From positions 1 to 10,110 of the forward strand of contig JAAYUP010000010.1 in the NCBI GenBank assembly GCA_012517635.1: 10,110 nucleotides of DNA. The letters are read 5' to 3'. The DNA is from Candidatus Atribacter alterifermentans. GTDB taxonomy: Bacteria; Atribacterota; Atribacteria; Atribacterales; Atribacteraceae. The translations under genes were made by a program, and so were the position numbers. This document shows positions 1 through 7,020 of this stretch, piece by piece. The stretch's first letter is position 1; every line of letters starts with the position of its first letter. A model generated the notes under the pieces. The model saw only the letters and a list, made by a program, of their open reading frames with translations, was not told where the DNA came from and searched no databases.

Positions 1-524
1 CGCTGGGTAAAATCGTAGATTCCAATGCCTTCAATCTCTTTGCAGGTTCGAACACAATCACCACAAAGAATACATTTATTGGGATCTCGAACCAAAGAGA
101 AAGAAGAGGTATCCAATGGAAGGTTATCAGTTCTTTCTCCAAAAGGAACCTCGGTTATATCCAAACGAGCAGAAAGCTCTTGTAATCGACAGTTAAGATT
201 CCGCTCACAGGTGGTACAGTCGCGTTTATGATTAGCTAAGAGAAGTTCTAAAACCACTTTGCGGGCTTTGAGAATTCTTTGTGTATTGGTTTTAATGACC
301 ATTCCTGGTTCAGGTGGAGTTGAACAAGATGGCATAATGCCTCGCCCTTCAACTTCAACCAAGCACATTCGACAAGCACCATAAACGCTTAGGTCGGATA
401 AATAACAAAAGGTTGGAATATCAATATCTGCTTTGCGAGCAACCTCGAGTATATTCTTTTCACCATTTAATTCAATTTCTTGACCATCAATTATGACTGA
501 TTTTTTGAGATTTTCATGATTCAT
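1..524 (-). CDS. hydA: HydA N-terminus, NADH/ferredoxin-linked [FeFe]-hydrogenase large subunit (partial)
   Basis: The frame is open from ATG 524 to the window edge, giving 174 residues with the rest missing. Iron-sulfur motifs appear in NuoG order. A [2Fe-2S] ferredoxin domain has C40, C51, C54 and C67. A His-Cys [4Fe-4S] motif has H99, C103, C106 and C112. A further [4Fe-4S] motif C151-C154-C157-C161 opens the ferredoxin pair. The start is fixed by GGAGGT at 534-539, nine bases upstream. It overlaps the hydB stop by 11 bp, so translation is probably coupled. This N-terminus is shared by HydA of trimeric [FeFe]-hydrogenases, NuoG and some formate dehydrogenase alpha subunits. The adjoining hydB, hydC and sensory hydrogenase make HydA the best reading, but the H-cluster domain that would prove it lies outside the window. 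Confidence 0.82.
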   Translation of the reverse strand, partial: MNHENLKKSVIIDGQEIELNGEKNILEVARKADIDIPTFCYLSDLSVYGACRMCLVEVEGRGIMPSCSTPPEPGMVIKTNTQRILKARKVVLELLLANHKRDCTTCERNLNCRLQELSARLDITEVPFGERTDNLPLDTSSFSLVRDPNKCILCGDCVRTCKEIEGIGIYDFTQ

Positions 525-2412
525 GGTTCTTTGACCTCCATTCAACCAACACCGCATCAAAGGGACAAGCTTCAAAACATGAACCGCACTTAATACAAGC
601 TTCTTGATCGATAATGTATGGAACTTTTGGTCGTCCGGAAATACATTTTACTGGACATACTCGGGCACATTTTCCACACGCCCGACATTTTTCCGGATCG
701 ATCCGGAATTCTTTCATGGCATTGCAAACGTGGGCAACACAGACGTGATTATTTACGTGATCAAGGTATTCATCTTTAAAGTAGCGGAGAGTGGTTAAAA
801 CTGGATTGGGGGCAGTCTTTCCTAAGCCACAGAGCGAGGCATCACGAACCACTTGAGCGGTTTCAATCAATAATTCTAAATCTTCCTCTTGAGCACGACC
901 TTCTACAATTTTTTGGAGAATATTTAACATGTGCTTTGTCCCTTCTCGACAAGGAACGCACTTTCCACAGGACTCATTTTGGGTAAAATGGAGGAAATAA
1001 CGAGCTAACTCAACAATGCAGGTATCTTCATCCATAGTGACCAATCCACCGGAACCCATAATGGCACCAGCAGCACACAGTGAATCATAGTCCACAGTGA
1101 GGTCTAAATGCTGCTCGGTCAGACACCCACCAGAAGGTCCTCCAATTTGAACCGCTTTGAATTTCCGATTGTTTTGTATGCCTCCTCCGACGTCAAATAT
1201 AAGTTCACGAAGGGTAATACCCATTGGTACTTCTGCCAATCCGGTATTTCGTATTTTTCCAGAAAGAGCAAAGGTTTTCGTTCCGGGACTAGTAACAGTT
1301 CCAAAAGAGCGGAACCAATCGGCTCCTTTTAAAATAATAATCGGAACGTTGGCCAAGGTTTCAACATTATTAATCACGGTAGGATACCCCCAAAGACCTT
1401 TATTGGCTGGAAAAGGTGGCCTAGGATTTGGCATCCCTCGTTTCCCTTCGATGGAAGCTAACAAGGCAGTTTCTTCGCCACAAACAAAAGCACCAGCACC
1501 TTCTTTTATGGTTAGATTAAAAGAAAAGGAGGAACCAAAAAGGTTTTTCCCTATTAACCCAGCTTCTCGGGCATCGACTATTGCTTTTTTCAATCTTTTC
1601 ACAGCTAAGGGATACTCCGCTCGGACATAAATATATCCTTCTTGAGCTCCAAAAGCGTAGCCAGCAATTGCCATTCCTTCAATAACTGTGTGAGGATCAC
1701 CCTCCATAACACTCCGATCCATAAAAGCTCCAGGGTCGCCTTCGTCACCATTACAAACGATAAACTTCCGATCGGATTTGGATAAACGGGCAAATTGCCA
1801 CTTGCGTCCGGTTGGGAAGCCTCCGCCTCCTCGTCCACGAAGTCCAGATTTTAATATTTCTCCAATGACATCATCGGGACTCATAGAAGTAACCACTCTC
1901 GCTAAGGCTAAATAACCGTCGCGAGCTAGATAATCATCAAGGTTTTCTGGATCAATCGAACCACAGTTACGAAGAACGATTTTTATCTGCTTACGATAAA
2001 AGGGAACGTCTTTCATCAAAGGCCATTTTCGGATTTCCTGATTTGTTTCTTCCTGATAAACGAGGTCATCAACCACTTGGTCGTTTTTCAAGGTCTTTTC
2101 TACTATTCGATCAACATCCTCCGGTTTTACCCTCAGATAAAGAATTCCCTTAGGTTCAATTCGAACTAAAGGTCCGGCTTCACACAAACCCATACATCCG
2201 GTCTCTTTAAGTGATGGCTGATGATCTGCTGTTTTTTCTACTGTAACCGAGAGTTGGTTTTTTTCAATTAACTCCTGAAACCTTTGATAAACTTTATCTG
2301 CTCCTTTGGCTAAGCATCCTAATCCACCACAGACTAAAATCTGAGCGGTCACTGGTTTATTTTTCAACTGTTGAACGTATCTTTCCAGTTCATCTTTAGT
2401 CTTGAATGGCAT
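514..2412 (-). CDS. hydB: HydB, NuoF-like NADH-binding flavoprotein subunit of [FeFe]-hydrogenase
   Basis: This 632-aa subunit would exchange electrons between NAD(H), through FMN, and the iron-sulfur chain to HydA. Domains in order from ATG 2412: a thioredoxin-like [2Fe-2S] domain (C28, C33, C73, C77); the NuoF core with the glycine-rich nucleotide/FMN region at about 192-205; a [4Fe-4S] site (C482, C485, C488, C528); an extra cysteine pair C558/C563; and a C-terminal 2x[4Fe-4S] ferredoxin (C576, C579, C582, C586 and C606, C609, C612, C616). This layout, with [2Fe-2S] at the front and ferredoxin at the back, is typical of HydB/HndC rather than of complex I NuoF, which lacks both additions. 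An open reading with a TTG at 2439 is possible, but ATG 2412 has the better ribosome binding site. The start overlaps hydC by 17 bp and the end overlaps hydA by 11 bp. Confidence 0.93.
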   Translation of the reverse strand: MPFKTKDELERYVQQLKNKPVTAQILVCGGLGCLAKGADKVYQRFQELIEKNQLSVTVEKTADHQPSLKETGCMGLCEAGPLVRIEPKGILYLRVKPEDVDRIVEKTLKNDQVVDDLVYQEETNQEIRKWPLMKDVPFYRKQIKIVLRNCGSIDPENLDDYLARDGYLALARVVTSMSPDDVIGEILKSGLRGRGGGGFPTGRKWQFARLSKSDRKFIVCNGDEGDPGAFMDRSVMEGDPHTVIEGMAIAGYAFGAQEGYIYVRAEYPLAVKRLKKAIVDAREAGLIGKNLFGSSFSFNLTIKEGAGAFVCGEETALLASIEGKRGMPNPRPPFPANKGLWGYPTVINNVETLANVPIIILKGADWFRSFGTVTSPGTKTFALSGKIRNTGLAEVPMGITLRELIFDVGGGIQNNRKFKAVQIGGPSGGCLTEQHLDLTVDYDSLCAAGAIMGSGGLVTMDEDTCIVELARYFLHFTQNESCGKCVPCREGTKHMLNILQKIVEGRAQEEDLELLIETAQVVRDASLCGLGKTAPNPVLTTLRYFKDEYLDHVNNHVCVAHVCNAMKEFRIDPEKCRACGKCARVCPVKCISGRPKVPYIIDQEACIKCGSCFEACPFDAVLVEWRSKNHES

Positions 2413-2929
2413 GGACCATTCCTCCCTTATTTTCTTCAATCAATCCTTCTATGATTTCGCGAGTCCTTTCTTCGTTTAACATTCCAAAGACCTCCTCATT
2501 GATCATCATCGCGGGCGCTAAAGCACAAGCTCCAATACAAGCGACAGTTTCTACGGTAAAGAGAAGGTCGGGTGTTGTTTCCTCGTTTTCCTTTAATCCC
2601 AATTGTTCCTTAACGGTTTTTAAAACATTCAACGATCCCTTTACGTGACAGGCTGTTCCATCGCATACCCGAATGGTATGTTTTCCTTTTGGTTTTAAAG
2701 AAAATTGAGCATAGAAGGTAGCAACCCCATAAACATAAGCTGGAGACACTCCTAAGGCAGTCGCCACATAGGTTAAAATTTCTTCAGGAAGATAACGATA
2801 ATCGGCTTGAATCTCCTGAAGGATAGAAATTAAATGTGATGCACTTCTATCGTACCTCTCCAGAATAGCATTCACTTTTTCGAACTGACGACGAAGAGTC
2901 AATTCTTGATTCTCCATTTCCAATGACAT
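2396..2929 (-). CDS. hydC: HydC, NuoE-like [2Fe-2S] subunit of [FeFe]-hydrogenase
   Basis: A 177-aa protein of the 24-kDa NuoE family. It has an N-terminal helical region (about 10-75, including the family signature ending in a YGVATFY segment) and a thioredoxin-fold domain with the four [2Fe-2S] ligands C89, C94, C131 and C135. It would pass electrons within the HydABC complex next to HydB. Sixty-seven bases separate it from the phosphatase gene upstream, the largest gap in the operon, and its 3' end overlaps hydB. The start is uncertain. ATG 2929 is only three bases after GGAGG, in-frame TTG 2923 is nine bases after it, and ATG 2917 is fifteen. The family assignment does not depend on this choice. 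Confidence 0.93.
   Translation of the reverse strand: MSLEMENQELTLRRQFEKVNAILERYDRSASHLISILQEIQADYRYLPEEILTYVATALGVSPAYVYGVATFYAQFSLKPKGKHTIRVCDGTACHVKGSLNVLKTVKEQLGLKENEETTPDLLFTVETVACIGACALAPAMMINEEVFGMLNEERTREIIEGLIEENKGGMVHAIQD
2421..2426 (-). promoter_or_regulatory. Ribosome binding site of hydB
   Basis: GGGAGG lies eight bases upstream of ATG 2412, inside the end of hydC. It favours that start over the in-frame TTG at 2439. Confidence 0.8.
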
Positions 2930-2932
2930 TCA

Positions 2933-2937
2933 CCTCC
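2933..2937 (-). promoter_or_regulatory. Ribosome binding site of hydC, start ambiguous
   Basis: GGAGG, continuing as GGAGGTGA, abuts ATG 2929 with only three spacer bases. This spacing is short for a standard site. TTG 2923 (nine bases) fits better by distance, so the true N-terminus may be two residues shorter. Confidence 0.6.
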
Positions 2938-2996
2938 GGATAGACGTTCATCGCAACCCCTGCGTTACAAAAAAATAATCATATAAATACCAATCA

Positions 2997-4151
2997 TTAA
3001 AAATATTCTAGCTTAACCTCTTTCCCTAACTTTATCAATTCCTCGGTGATTTCTTCTAAAATTCGAGCTTTCAAAGAAAGCTCACCTGAAAGCTTAGGAT
3101 TCTGATGAGCTGGATTGATAGCCATTCCAGTATAGATGAGAATTTCATCTGATTCTAATAATAAATGTAACAAACGGCTCGCACCATCTTGTTTATAGAG
3201 AACATCGATATCTCTTACACCTTGCTTTAACTGACGACGAACACTGGCCAGAGTTAAAATTCCCTCGGTGAGGAGATCGACTCCTTCTAAAATACCAACT
3301 GGGGGAATATCTTCTTTCATGGAATTTAAGTCAACGTCTATTGGTTTTTTTAAGTAACGTGAGACGATATTCCCAGTTGTTCCACCAGAAAGCACTTTTT
3401 TTCCGTGAAAGGCAAGAAATTTTTGAGTAACCAATTCATCAATTTTTGGATCTTCCGGTGGTCCAGCCCATAAAATCATTTTCCTGGGGAGACGAATTTT
3501 TGCCACAACACAGGTTGCATCGTCTCCAGGCATTCCTTTGTAAAGACTTTCAGTCGTTTCGATCACTTTTCTGGCCAAAGAATCGGCATCAATGTGTTCA
3601 TTTACACTGCTTTCCAAAAATGAGGCGATTTTTTCCCATCTCCAACCTAAATTCCAAATCCCACCAATACCGGCATGAACTACTCCGTCACTTACCACCA
3701 CTAACCAATCATTTTTTTGAAGTTTCATATTTGATTCATGAATGACCCTATTCCCAATTTTTCTTTCTTTCCGCTCAATATGCATAACCCGACCACTTCG
3801 AATCCAGAAGATTGGCGGGCTATCAAATTCAGCAATATAGGCTTCACCATTTTGAAAAACCTGCATGACTGAAAATGTGGAATAAGCAATTTTTCTCACC
3901 TTACAGACCGGTAAGGTTTCGGCCAAGGTTTCTACCACTTCGTCTAAAGGTGATTTCCGTTGAAGCATGGATACGATGATTCGGGTTGTCAGCGTCGATA
4001 ATATGCTGGCCTTCACTCCACTCCCCAACCCATCGGAAAGAGAAACAATGGTTGAAAGATCGTCTTTCTCAATCCGAACACTATCACCGCATAATTCTTC
4101 ACCCCATTTTGATATCTGAGCTTGAGCAACTTCTACAAAGATATCATTCAT
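2997..4151 (-). CDS. PP2C/SpoIIE-family serine phosphatase with unassigned C-terminal domain
   Basis: A 384-aa protein. Residues 1-222 look like a PPM (PP2C/SpoIIE) phosphatase domain. The metal-binding aspartates fit D23 (GD), D40 (SDGLGSG), D155 (SDG) and D210/D211 (GDD). Such enzymes use Mn/Mg to remove phosphate from Ser/Thr, often on anti-sigma-factor antagonists. Residues 223-384 form a second region that I cannot assign. It holds a glycine-rich GGTTGN stretch at 256-261 and an EGVDLLTEGI segment at 289-298. There is no signal peptide or membrane segment, so it is cytosolic. Its ATG overlaps the HydS stop (ATGA, 4 bp), indicating translational coupling. The position suggests it is the output of the HydS sensor; the substrate is unknown. 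The RBS is weak (GAGG next to the ATG), which also points to coupling. Confidence 0.88.
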   Translation of the reverse strand: MNDIFVEVAQAQISKWGEELCGDSVRIEKDDLSTIVSLSDGLGSGVKASILSTLTTRIIVSMLQRKSPLDEVVETLAETLPVCKVRKIAYSTFSVMQVFQNGEAYIAEFDSPPIFWIRSGRVMHIERKERKIGNRVIHESNMKLQKNDWLVVVSDGVVHAGIGGIWNLGWRWEKIASFLESSVNEHIDADSLARKVIETTESLYKGMPGDDATCVVAKIRLPRKMILWAGPPEDPKIDELVTQKFLAFHGKKVLSGGTTGNIVSRYLKKPIDVDLNSMKEDIPPVGILEGVDLLTEGILTLASVRRQLKQGVRDIDVLYKQDGASRLLHLLLESDEILIYTGMAINPAHQNPKLSGELSLKARILEEITEELIKLGKEVKLEYF

Positions 4152-5863
4152 TCCTCGACATTTTCTCCTCGAAGAATTTTCATAAGTTTACTCAGTAAAG
4201 ATTTGGTTTCTGCGGTTGTTTCCCCCAAAAGGCTGGCAATTTCCTGAGCAACCAGCATCTGATTGGTAATTACCTGCTGAGCTTTTTCTAAGGTTTTTCC
4301 ACGTATTTCTTCCATCATTTGTTCTTGGTCTTTTTGCTTGGTTAAATCAACAAACACCCCCATAAGAAGCCCTGACTTTTCCAAATAAAAAACCGAAAGC
4401 TTTACGTAAACATTGTTATACTGCGGATAATGAATTTCCTGACTCACTGCTTTCTTGGTTCTACGAACTTCAACAAATATAGAAGGATCAATAAATTCAT
4501 CCAGCATCTTCCCCACCATCAAACGTCCTTTGAGGTCAAAAATTTGCCGCAGAGCCGGATTCATGTCAACAATTCTCAGGTTTTCATCAACTAAAATGAT
4601 TCCATTCGGTGTCACGGCAATTAAAAAACTGGAAAAGGATTCAGCACGGGCTCTCATATAGGGAATGCACATTTCAGCTTCAGCTAAACCTTGATAAACA
4701 GCGATCGCCTTTTCCCGACAAGTATTATAACCACAAGCCCCACAATTGAGTTCATCTTGAGGGGTAAATTTACCAGTCAAATTTAATATCTTTCTTAATT
4801 CTTCTTCTGATGGTTGTGGCTGAGGAATAGGAAGGGGATTAAACTCTCGCCTGAGCGATGGAAGCTCGAGTATTTTTTTGGTATGGTGTGAACTGGCATT
4901 CTTCTGAGAAAACTCAATGATTTTTCTCCTTCTTTGATAAAGAGAAAGAGGCGATTTAAGAAGAGGCCCATCGATACATCCCCCCTCACAACTCATCATT
5001 TCAATAACTTTTAAACCTTCTTTTTCATTTTCAAAATTCTCTAAAAATCGCTGGCATCTCTCGATACCGGTAATAACAACTGATTCTTGAGAGAGTATTC
5101 CAGTATCAAAATCACCGGTCTTGAGCAAACCTCCTTCAACTGGGAAAGCCCTTGCCCATTGAACCGAAGAGAGGTTCTCAGTTTCTATTGGAAATTGGTT
5201 TAAGTCAATATTTTCCTGAGCAAACCACTCTTTCACCTCATCAAAAGTTAAGGCAACATCAACTTCATCGATTATTTCATTTTCTTCTCTCTCAGCTTTT
5301 TTGGCTATACAGGGACCAATAAAAACTACTCGAGGATGTTCATCTTTAAATTCTTTTTTAAGAAGTCGAGCATGAGCAACCATTGGAGAAACCACTGGAG
5401 CCAAGTAAGGAATATGTTGAGGGTAATATTTATATATAAGAGCATTTATTGCTGGACAGGAACTGGTAATGATTGCTTTCTTCCCCTCTTTTACTAATTG
5501 AGCATGTTCTAAGGCAACCAATTCAGCAGCTTCTGCCGTTTCACGAACGAGGGAAAATCCTAATGATTTCAAGGCATTAAAAAGCTGACTAGGATCAATA
5601 TTGGGAAAAGCCGCAACAAAAGATGGAGCTAAGCTGGCAATAACAAAATCTTTATTCTTAAGGAAACTTTTCACAATTCCAGTATCATTTCTTATAACCT
5701 TAGCATCCTGAGGACAAACTAAAACACATCGGCCATCCTTAATACAACGTTCATCAATAATTTCGGCATGACCCATGCTAAAACGAATAGCCTTAACGGG
5801 ACAATGACGCACACATTTATAGCAGTCGCGGCAACTGGTCTTAATCGTTGATAGTATGCTCAA
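4148..5863 (-). CDS. hydS: HydS-type sensory [FeFe]-hydrogenase homologue with PAS domain
   Basis: A 571-aa cytosolic protein. An N-terminal ferredoxin pair has C11, C14, C17, C21, then C40, D43, C46, C50, where an aspartate stands in place of the second site's second cysteine. The H-cluster domain (about 70-305) has L1 TSSCP at 133-137, L2 GPCIAKKAE at 183-191 and L3 EMMSCEGGC at 288-296. The four cluster cysteines are C136, C185, C292 and C296. A further [4Fe-4S] motif follows (C374, C377, C382, C399), then a PAS domain at about 405-510 and a helical, probably coiled-coil tail at 511-565 with no kinase motifs. The proton-relay cysteine of catalytic enzymes is Ser135 and the L2 methionine is Gly183. 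Family knowledge places such PAS-bearing proteins in the sensory group C, so H2 or redox sensing rather than bulk turnover is inferred. It starts with TTG four bases after the preceding stop; an in-frame TGA just upstream excludes an earlier start. Confidence 0.9.
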   Translation of the reverse strand: MSILSTIKTSCRDCYKCVRHCPVKAIRFSMGHAEIIDERCIKDGRCVLVCPQDAKVIRNDTGIVKSFLKNKDFVIASLAPSFVAAFPNIDPSQLFNALKSLGFSLVRETAEAAELVALEHAQLVKEGKKAIITSSCPAINALIYKYYPQHIPYLAPVVSPMVAHARLLKKEFKDEHPRVVFIGPCIAKKAEREENEIIDEVDVALTFDEVKEWFAQENIDLNQFPIETENLSSVQWARAFPVEGGLLKTGDFDTGILSQESVVITGIERCQRFLENFENEKEGLKVIEMMSCEGGCIDGPLLKSPLSLYQRRRKIIEFSQKNASSHHTKKILELPSLRREFNPLPIPQPQPSEEELRKILNLTGKFTPQDELNCGACGYNTCREKAIAVYQGLAEAEMCIPYMRARAESFSSFLIAVTPNGIILVDENLRIVDMNPALRQIFDLKGRLMVGKMLDEFIDPSIFVEVRRTKKAVSQEIHYPQYNNVYVKLSVFYLEKSGLLMGVFVDLTKQKDQEQMMEEIRGKTLEKAQQVITNQMLVAQEIASLLGETTAETKSLLSKLMKILRGENVEE

Positions 5864-5867
5864 TCAA

Positions 5868-6125
5868 CTAATCCTCCTTAACCTTCACCAAGACCTTTTC
5901 CTCAAAAATACGTTGAAAATTATCAGGAGTAACCCCAGTTTCGATTTCATTATCTATGACTATCGTAACCCCTTCTTGACTACATTTACCCAAACAAAAA
6001 GTCCCCTTCAGTTCAACCTTATCTCGTAAGCTCAGTTTGCTGATAATCTCTTCACATTTGTGTATGATGTCATAAGCTCCTTTTAAGTGGCATGAACTTC
6101 CAACACAAATTGCAATAGTTACCAT
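5868..6125 (-). CDS. Small thioredoxin-like [2Fe-2S] ferredoxin
   Basis: An 85-aa protein with the four-cysteine pattern of the NuoE C-terminal/thioredoxin-like [2Fe-2S] fold: C7-x4-C12 and C44-x3-C48. It resembles the ligand-bearing half of HydC and the front domain of HydB, so the operon encodes this fold three times. It is the first gene of the hydrogenase operon. AGGAG sits seven bases before ATG 6125, and the gene stops four bases before hydS. The likely role is as an electron carrier between the hydrogenase or the sensor and partner proteins; the partner is inferred from position only. It could instead be a loosely associated subunit of HydABC. Confidence 0.85.
   Translation of the reverse strand: MVTIAICVGSSCHLKGAYDIIHKCEEIISKLSLRDKVELKGTFCLGKCSQEGVTIVIDNEIETGVTPDNFQRIFEEKVLVKVKED
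5873..5877 (-). promoter_or_regulatory. Ribosome binding site supporting a TTG start for hydS
   Basis: GGAGG lies nine bases before TTG 5863. The next ATG codon would be residue 30, beyond the conserved first ferredoxin cysteines, so TTG is the credible start. Confidence 0.8.
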
Positions 6126-6223
6126 TTAAGCACTCCTGTTCATTCTTTTTATCACCTATAAAACCAATTTTTAAAATGAATGTCCCATTACTTCTTTATC
6201 TTGATATAATTTTTCTCTATAAA

Positions 6224-6250
6224 TTGTTTTTCCCCCCCCCTTCAAAACAA
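6224..6250. repeat. Inverted repeat enclosing a C9/G9 homopolymer
   Basis: Arms TTGTTTT (6224-6230) and AAAACAA (6244-6250) are perfect 7-bp complements around a 13-base loop that holds nine consecutive C on the plus strand (6232-6240). On the minus-strand transcript this would be a 5'-terminal AU-rich hairpin displaying nine G, starting about one base after the predicted transcript start. No T-run follows, so it is not a terminator. Its role is unknown. Confidence 0.65.
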
Positions 6251-6257
6251 GCTTATT

Positions 6258-6266
6258 ATTATAACA
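6258..6266 (-). promoter_or_regulatory. Candidate extended -10 promoter of the hydrogenase operon
   Basis: Read on the minus strand, TGT-TATAAT is a perfect -10 hexamer (6258-6263) with the TGn extension (6264-6266). No good -35 box is seen 16-18 bp upstream, which extended -10 promoters tolerate. The predicted transcript start is near 6251, giving a leader of about 125 nt before the first gene. A lone TTGTG, overlapping the extension, resembles one half of a Rex site, but the other half is missing. Confidence 0.5.
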
Positions 6267-6310
6267 CAATTTCTTTTTACTTTTATTTAATTTTTGAATA
6301 ATGTCGTTTT

Positions 6311-6952
6311 TTATTTTGGGATAGGAAATATCCAAATTTCAGTGGGTTCGGGAAGGTTCTCTCGAACTATTTCGACCTGAGCATCCGGAAGAGTTTTCAC
6401 TTTATAAAAATGAGAAGTAAAATTTTCTACCGGTTGAAGATCAAATTTTAATAAGGGAGTTCGATAATGCATAGGAATGACCACTCTTGGTTTTAAATTT
6501 TCCACTAAAGTTTGGGCTTCGTGTCCGTTAATTGTGTAAATTCCACCTACCGGCACTAGGAGAATATCCAATGGTTTCCAGGATTCAATTTCTTCTAAGC
6601 TGGGAAGCATTCCAATATCACCGGCATGAATGAATGATAAGCCATCAATTTCTATTCGATAAACAATATTTTCGCCTCTTTCTTTCCCATTTTTATGATC
6701 GTGATAGGTTTGAAAACCTCGTATTTGATATCCATCACGAACAAAAATACCTGCTTTTTGAATAATTTCTGGATTCCCCCCAATGATTTGAACATTATTG
6801 TGATCATAATGAGAATGACTGACACATACTGTATTTGCTGATACCTGAGGGATTGGATAACCAATACTTTGATCAAAGGGATCCAATACTATCTTCTTTC
6901 CACCTTGGGATGTCACAAGAAAAAAAGAATGACCAAACCATTGAATTTTCAT
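6311..6952 (-). CDS. UlaG/UPF0173-like metallo-beta-lactamase-fold hydrolase
   Basis: A 213-aa protein with the metallo-beta-lactamase metal motif HSHYDH (H46, H48, D50, H51), the third-ligand site HAGD (H109, D112) and a C-terminal MHY histidine (H162). The opening WFGHSFF and the short length match the UlaG/UPF0173 branch (L-ascorbate-6-phosphate lactonase-like and 'Zn-dependent hydrolase' proteins). The substrate cannot be predicted. It is cytosolic, with no signal peptide. ATG 6952 is chosen because GGAGG sits seven bases upstream; an earlier in-frame start at 7009 adds 19 unconserved-looking residues that read through this RBS and a hairpin. It stands alone, with 185 bp to the hydrogenase operon and 247 bp to the radical SAM gene upstream, so a link to hydrogen metabolism is not supported. 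No terminator hairpin follows it. Confidence 0.85.
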   Translation of the reverse strand: MKIQWFGHSFFLVTSQGGKKIVLDPFDQSIGYPIPQVSANTVCVSHSHYDHNNVQIIGGNPEIIQKAGIFVRDGYQIRGFQTYHDHKNGKERGENIVYRIEIDGLSFIHAGDIGMLPSLEEIESWKPLDILLVPVGGIYTINGHEAQTLVENLKPRVVIPMHYRTPLLKFDLQPVENFTSHFYKVKTLPDAQVEIVRENLPEPTEIWIFPIPK

Positions 6953-6959
6953 AATTTCA

Positions 6960-6964
6960 CCTCC
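6960..6964 (-). promoter_or_regulatory. Ribosome binding site fixing the hydrolase start
   Basis: GGAGG (within GGAGGTG) lies seven bases before ATG 6952 and supports that start over the one at 7009. Confidence 0.8.
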
Positions 6965-6991
6965 AACATTTTTTTCCTTTCTATCAAACCC

Positions 6992-7009
6992 ATGAGAATA
7001 GAATCTCAT
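6992..7009. repeat. 6-bp inverted repeat in the hydrolase leader
   Basis: ATGAGA (6992-6997) and TCTCAT (7004-7009) are perfect complements with a 6-base loop, about 27 bases upstream of the RBS. It could be a leader hairpin or a protein site; chance is possible at this arm length. Confidence 0.4.
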
Positions 7010-7020
7010 TCCATGCCATT

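Noticed and set aside
25..1630. Several plus-strand open frames opposite hydA and hydB
   Set aside because: They lie antisense to well-supported genes, have no ribosome binding sites or family motifs, and read as shadows of the minus-strand codons.
2413..2439. Upstream TTG start for hydB
   Set aside because: It adds nine residues that read through the GGGAGG site serving ATG 2412.
2952..2964. Hairpin CGCA/TGCG between the phosphatase gene and hydC
   Set aside because: Four-base stem with the T-run on the wrong side; too weak for a terminator and easily due to chance.
4148..4350. Histidine kinase output domain at the HydS C-terminus
   Set aside because: After the PAS domain only about 60 helical residues remain; no H-box or ATP-binding N/G boxes are present.
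6258..6273. Rex operator at the hydrogenase promoter
   Set aside because: Only one TTGTG half-site is present; the matching CACAA half is missing at the expected spacing.
6126..6310. Riboswitch or small RNA in the leader of the hydrogenase operon
   Set aside because: Apart from the G9 hairpin I see no conserved riboswitch core or multi-stem structure, and no terminator/antiterminator pair.
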